A stretch of DNA of 64,000 bases from positions 11,504,501-11,568,500 of the forward strand of contig OY821775.1 in the NCBI GenBank assembly GCA_963682175.1, in the 5' to 3' direction. The notes below the pieces were generated by a model. The model was not told where the DNA came from and made no database searches. It was given only the letters and a program-made list of their open reading frames with translations. This DNA comes from Triglochin maritima. Lineage: Eukaryota; Streptophyta; Magnoliopsida; Alismatales; Juncaginaceae. Made by a program: the position numbers and the translations under genes. Positions 59,761 to 64,000 of the stretch are shown piece after piece. Numbering within the stretch: position 1 is the first letter of the stretch; every line of letters begins with the position of its first letter.

Positions 59761-60259
59761 GGAAGTTATGTTTCTGGTTTTTAACTCATTCTTGTTTTCA
59801 GGTGTGGCTTTGCGAGAACAAATTGGGGGATCCCCGGTCAGCATTTCCACGGTTCAAGTGTTGGACGGAAATGTTTAGCAGACGCTAAATCCTTAGAAAA
59901 TGGGAAGATCGAGGCATCAACTTGTCCCGGATTTACTCGGGTCAATTTGAGTTGAAGGGCACCCCAAAACTCAGTGAACGGGAGCATTCACTGTTGTAAG
60001 AGGATCAATTTCCTACTGCAGAAGCAACTCCCGCAGCAAAGGTTGCCTCGAAGGAAACACCTTCAACATCCACTCTACCAAGGGTACAACTCAGTGAATG
60101 CAACATTCCATGTGACCCACTGCTACAAGAGTTGGAACTTAGTGAGGTGAAGACGAATTGGCTGCGAGCCGAAGCAGCACTTAGGGAGGCGACCGTTAAA
60201 ATTAACAACCTGGATGAAGAACTCCGGATCTCTCAAGAAGAGTGTCGTAGGCTGAGAGT

Positions 60260-61135
60260 CCGTGGGGAGGAGGAAGAGAGGGAAAAGAGGGAGGAGGAAG
60301 AGAGAAATAAGAGGGAGGCAGAGGAAAGGGAAAAGAAGGAGGAAGAGAGAAATAAGAGGGAGGCGGAGGAGAGGAAGAAGACAGAGGAGGAAGAGAGGGA
60401 GAAGAGAGATGAGGAAGAAAGGAAGAAGAGGAGGAGCAAGAGAAGAAGAAGATGGAGGATGATGAGAAGAAGAGGAGGGAGGAGGATGAGAGGAATAAGA
60501 GGGAGGAGGATGAGAAGAAGAGGAGGGAGGAGGATGAGAGGAATAAGAGGGAGGAGGATGCGAGGAAGAGGAGGGAGGAGGATGAGAAGAAGAGGAGGAT
60601 GAGGAGGGAGGAGGAAGAGAGAAAAAAGCAGAGGGAGGAAGAGAGGAAGAAGAGGGAGGAGGAAGAGAGGAAGAAGAGGGAGGAGCAAGAGAAGAAGAAG
60701 ATGGAGGAGGATGAGAGGAATAAGAGGGACGAGGAAGAGAAGAAGAGGAGGATGAGGAGGGAGGAGGAAGAGAGAAAAAAGCAGAGGGAGGAAGAGAGGA
60801 AGAAGAGGGAGGAACAAGAGAAGAAGAAGAGGGGGAGGATGAGAGGAATAAGAGGGAGGAGGAAGAGAAGAAGATGAGGATGAGGAGGGAGGAGGAAGAG
60901 AGAAAAAAACGGAGGGAGGAAGAGAGGAAGAAGAGGGAGGAGGATGAGAGGAATAAGAGGGAGGAGGAAGAGAAGAAGAGAAGGAAGGAGGATGAGAAGA
61001 AGAGGAGGGAGGAGGAAGAGAGGAATACGAGGGAGGAGGAAGAGAGGAAGAAGAGGAAGGAGAAAGAGGGAGAGAAGAGGAAGGAGGATGCGAAGAAGGA
61101 GGAAGATATGAGGAGACAGCAGGAAAGAAAGAGGA
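60260..61135 (+). repeat. Purine-only coding minisatellite (Glu/Lys/Arg repeat)
   Basis: About 875 bp almost entirely of G and A on the plus strand, made of GAGGAAGAGAGGAAGAAGAG-type units. Encodes EEERKKREEDERNKREEDEK-like charged helix in whichever frame is used. The antisense Ser/Pro-rich open frame is an artefact of the composition. Confidence 0.95.
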
Positions 61136-62125
61136 AGGCTGTGGTATCGCTACCGCTTTTTGCACTCTCAAAAAATGCGGACCATTAAACCTCGCTTGCG
61201 CACAGAACATATAGACGAAGCGCAAAGCAAATCTGGCCAAGATGAGGCACAGAAGAATGCCGCAGAAAAACAAGAAGAAATAAAGGAGGCCGAAGAAGCC
61301 ACCACAAAAACAAAAGGGGCCGAAGAAATATACGAGGCCGACGAAACAGCGAAAGATGAACTGGCCGCCCATGTTTCGTCCACGAGGCCCGATGTGGATG
61401 CGACCGCCTTAAGAACGCTGACCAATGATGAGATACATCCTTTATTGAATGCAACGGCTCCCGAACGAGAAGCCAAAGATATTATTTGGAGGGGGGTTCT
61501 GAGCAATATCACCAGGGGTGATCTCAAGAAAATAATTTCGGCAAAAACAGAAATCACCAACGAAACTCTTGACGGCCTAATTGAGGTACTCCTCAGAAGA
61601 GGAGGGCAACAAAAGGTGGTCTGCTTATCATCCTTCGAATCGGAAATGATTGTGGAGGGACAGTGAGAAGATATAAGGAAAGATTATTTACTCCCAAAAA
61701 TTGAAGGAATAAATGTGGAGGAAGTAATCATCGGACAACCATGCTGTTTGGACGGCCACTGGACTCTGTTCGTTGCCCACGGACCTCGATCAGAGTTCAT
61801 TCAGTACAACAGCATCTCCCGCACACTTAAAAAAGGTGACAATCCTAACCATTTGGTCGGAACTCATGAATGCACCGCGTCTAAGATAGCGGGATTCTGG
61901 CGACGGTTGTTGAAGGTCGAGTGGCCGCTGAGAGTTGAGAGGAAGGGTAGCCAACGACAGCAACCAGGGAGTAACGACTGCGGGCCATACGTTTTGTACT
62001 GGATGAAGCGTTTGATGGAGAATGCTGATCCGACGAAGCCGAAGCAGAGCAAGGTTATTCACCGTTTTAGAGGCGATTTGGCCAATTTCTTACTCGAAGA
62101 CTCTGGGATGTGCGATCAACAATAA

Positions 62126-62279
62126 ACGCCCTGAAAATGTTTTAATTTACTTTGCACCATTGCGCACTCAACAATTTTTTTTCCAAAGTTATACATGTAT
62201 ACATGTTAAAATTACAAAGACTATTTGAATGATTTATCAATACAAGGACATTTGGTGTTGGGTTTTTATAAAATTATTT
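62126..62279. other. 3' flank of the Ulp1-like gene
   Basis: Short AT-rich segment between the Ulp1 stop (TAA at 62123-62125) and the second minisatellite. Confidence 0.5.
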
Positions 62280-62284
62280 TCTTG

Positions 62285-62930
62285 TTTCCGGACATACATG
62301 ATACGTAATCCGGACGTTATTTGCAGTCTTATTCCGGACTGCAAATACACTTATTCCGGACAGCAAATACACTTATTCCGGACAAACTTTATGTTCCGTT
62401 TTTGGACACACTTTATTCTTAAACCGGACAACAAATACACTTTTTCCGGACAGCAAATACACTTATTCCGGACAAACTTTATGTTCCGTTTCTGGACACA
62501 CTTTATTCTTAAACCGGACAACAAATACACTAATTCCGGACAACAAATACACTTATTCCGGACAGCAAATACACTTATTCCGGACAAACTTTATGTTCCT
62601 TTTCTGGACACACTTTATTCTTAAACCGGACAACAAATATACTTTTTCCGGACAACAAATACACTTATTCCGGACTGCAAATAGACTTATTCCGGACAAC
62701 AAATACACTTATTCCGGACTGCAAATACACGTAATCCGGACAGACAAACATTGTAATCCGGACAGCCTAAGTATGTCTTCCGGACATACTGGTCACTTAA
62801 TCCGGAGAAAAATAAAACGTAATCCGGACATTGATGAATCGTAATCCGGGCGGACATATAACGTAATCCGGACATACTGGTAACTTAATCCGGACATAAA
62901 TATAACTTATTCCAGACAGACATACAACAA
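62285..62930 (-). repeat. CTTATTCCGGACA minisatellite, inverse of 59100-59760
   Basis: About 29 units with core CTTATTCCGGACA, the reverse complement of the intron repeat. Includes a higher-order unit of about 100 bp present three times (CAAACTTTATGTTCC ... CACACTTTATTC ...). Lies between the two convergent genes. Confidence 0.95.
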
Positions 62931-63087
62931 ACCAAAATTACTTAAATATATTTGTCGCCATCAGAAATTAATTCACAAACGAACAAGCAAAGAAAAGGTT
63001 GAATCTTATGCAATAATACGGACAGACATACAATGACTTTCAACAAAATTACATAGGAATAATTCCAACCAAGGACAAATACAATAA
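62931..63087. other. Spacer downstream of the FRS-like gene
   Basis: AT-rich, presumably its 3' UTR; no other signal. Confidence 0.5.
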
Positions 63088-64000
63088 TCAAGGAGGAACT
63101 CCCTCGTAATGCAAATTCATGTCCCAGTCATCGAAATCGTGATCCCCCGGTTTGGGTGTTGCAGGGTGTAACGGGGGTAGAACCTTATTCCTGATGATTT
63201 TCTTAACGTTATTTTTAATTATTTTCTCAGACAAAGAAATCCGTCGTTTGCTCGGCAGTCTGCCTTTCCGTCTTGTCTTATCCGGATTGAGAACAGATGT
63301 ACCATCGAACACAGGATCAGGTCGTTGCATACGTTCCTTAAGCAACTCAAGTGCCTCTACCGCCTGAAGATATCTGTCGTTTGAGTCGAAAGCGGCCTCG
63401 ACGATCCAAACCGCACGACCCATTATGTCGTCGTGGCGACGAAGCGCATCGTTCCCTGTTATGCCACTTTGAAGGGGAAACTTGACTCCATAGCTCCTTA
63501 GGATATCCTTCCTCCATCGGTGGACGATGTAAGACTCGGGGAGCAACGCGTTTGGACGTATTCGGGCAATAACAACATAAACGTGACAACATAGGATGCC
63601 GACGTGATCAAACATTCTGCAATCGCATACCCACTTCTCATCTCTAATTTGCACTGTGAACCGTTTCGACAATGGGAGGATATGTGTCAATACATGTTCG
63701 GTCACGTTGAAGTGCAATGTGTCGTCCTCGTTGAACTCATCTTTGATGTTGCAGTACATCATCTTCCCAATTTCTAACTGCACCTTCTTGAAGACACCCA
63801 CCGTATACAACTCGCTCAATTGCCTCTCGAATGGATATTTCGAAATCAATTGCGGAGCCTTATGCTGACAATCGAAATCAGACTGAGCTTTCTTCTCATA
63901 CTTGTGGCGTACTGCGAGTTCGTATTGTTTCACGAACTGCTTAAGTGTCGTCCTTGATGTGAGGTACTTATCGAAGAAGGCGTTCATACCCTCACTTCTC
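63088..64000 (-). CDS. FAR1/FHY3-related (FRS) protein, C-terminal part, open at window end
   Basis: FAR1/FRS proteins are transcription factors derived from Mutator-type transposases; closely similar sequences also occur as active MULE transposases (Jittery type). The visible 304 codons start RSEGMNAFFDKYLTSRTTLK, the segment just after the MULE transposase core. They contain the SWIM zinc finger WVCDCRMFDHVGILCCHVY (CxC...CxH), followed by IRPNALLPESYIVHRWRKDI and a basic tail (KTRRKGRLPSKRRIS). The stop codon is at 63088-63090. The DNA-binding and catalytic regions lie beyond 64000. No lesion is seen. Its tail-to-tail position against the Ulp1-like pseudogene suggests a transposon-encoded copy rather than a domesticated host gene, but this is inference. 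Confidence 0.85.
   Translation of the reverse strand, partial: RSEGMNAFFDKYLTSRTTLKQFVKQYELAVRHKYEKKAQSDFDCQHKAPQLISKYPFERQLSELYTVGVFKKVQLEIGKMMYCNIKDEFNEDDTLHFNVTEHVLTHILPLSKRFTVQIRDEKWVCDCRMFDHVGILCCHVYVVIARIRPNALLPESYIVHRWRKDILRSYGVKFPLQSGITGNDALRRHDDIMGRAVWIVEAAFDSNDRYLQAVEALELLKERMQRPDPVFDGTSVLNPDKTRRKGRLPSKRRISLSEKIIKNNVKKIIRNKVLPPLHPATPKPGDHDFDDWDMNLHYEGVPP

Larger units (their letters stand above)
58322..62125 (+). pseudogene. Ulp1-like (C48) cysteine protease gene with N-terminal PMD/DUF1985-like region and charged repeat, broken
   Basis: Genes of this kind accompany some plant MULEs (Kaonashi type). Exon 1 58322-58375; exon 2 58454-59090; exon 3 from 59802. The N-terminal region (ETKCGFTTLHKQFDRM, GVVPFTVEDVALLLGLRAHG) resembles the PMD/DUF1985-like domain preceding plant Ulp1 modules. 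A one-base frameshift lies in a T-run near 58868-58881. Exon 3 has TAA at 59886-59888 and 59997-59999, then a Glu/Lys/Arg repeat with several frame changes (60260-61135) and TGA at about 61664. The C-terminal catalytic domain shows GHWTLFVAHG (His), QYNSISRTL (Asn where Asp is usual) and QQPGSNDCGPYVLYWMKRLM (Gln and Cys). With five or more lesions it is a pseudogene as assembled. Confidence 0.85.

Noticed and set aside
59143..59878. 235-codon minus-strand open frame with repeated GQTQ/RTD, and plus-strand SVRN repeats
   Set aside because: Translations of the TCCGGA minisatellite inside an intron.
60233..61372. 379-codon Ser/Pro/Leu-rich minus-strand open frame
   Set aside because: Antisense of the purine-only repeat; no stops are expected from such composition.

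Overview
The window is nuclear DNA of a flowering plant, most likely a eudicot. Two host genes with GT-AG introns closely match angiosperm families, and the rest is dominated by plant-type transposable elements. There is no organellar or bacterial gene organisation. I could not identify the species.

Host genes: the 3' half of a chloroplast-type FtsH protease gene (FTSH11-like; eight exons, 584-3225, plus strand; the 5' part lies upstream of the window) and a complete three-exon abscisic-acid receptor gene of the PYL8/PYL9 type (16096-17774, minus strand). A last-exon fragment of a class-3 lipase (PLIP-like, 49409-49852, minus) is the only other host-like coding sequence.

Layout: 1-3225 FTSH11-like; 4318-6320 remnants (MULE end, SINE-like piece, palindrome-rich repeat); 9227-15776 a Ty1/copia element with 397-bp LTRs and AAAAA target-site duplication; 16096-17774 PYL receptor; 18055-20006 a decayed MULE; 20207-20475 a TRIM-like remnant; 21156 to about 23220 an LTR with primer-binding site; 24198-25732 a second decayed MULE; 25731-32574 AT-rich DNA with MITE-like pieces; 32575-34672 a solo LTR; 35685-44962 a Ty3/gypsy element (Tekay/Del type) with 2.3-2.4-kb LTRs and GTAAT duplication; 46782-47735 another solo LTR; 47755-48304 hAT fragments; 50228-56778 a nearly complete MULE with 9-bp duplication; 57385-57900 a fifth MULE piece; 58322 to the window end a second two-gene unit (Ulp1-like protease pseudogene facing a FAR1/FRS-type gene).

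The most informative system is the 6.55-kb MULE at 50228-56778. It has long terminal inverted repeats, a plant mobile domain (PMD) gene reading in from the left, and a transposase joined by an intron to an OTU-type cysteine-protease domain reading in from the right, tail to tail. The first intron of each gene lies just inside a terminus and holds an array of GC-rich hairpins. Four other copies in the window share the termini. The transposase reading frame is broken by one in-frame TGA. The 58-64-kb unit repeats the tail-to-tail logic with a Ulp1-like protease and a FAR1/FRS-type protein, and carries two oppositely oriented arrays of one TCCGGA-centred repeat.

A second cross-cutting signal is the 10-bp palindrome CGGTCGACCG, present in dense arrays in at least four different LTR types, apparently on the U3 side of the LTR promoter.
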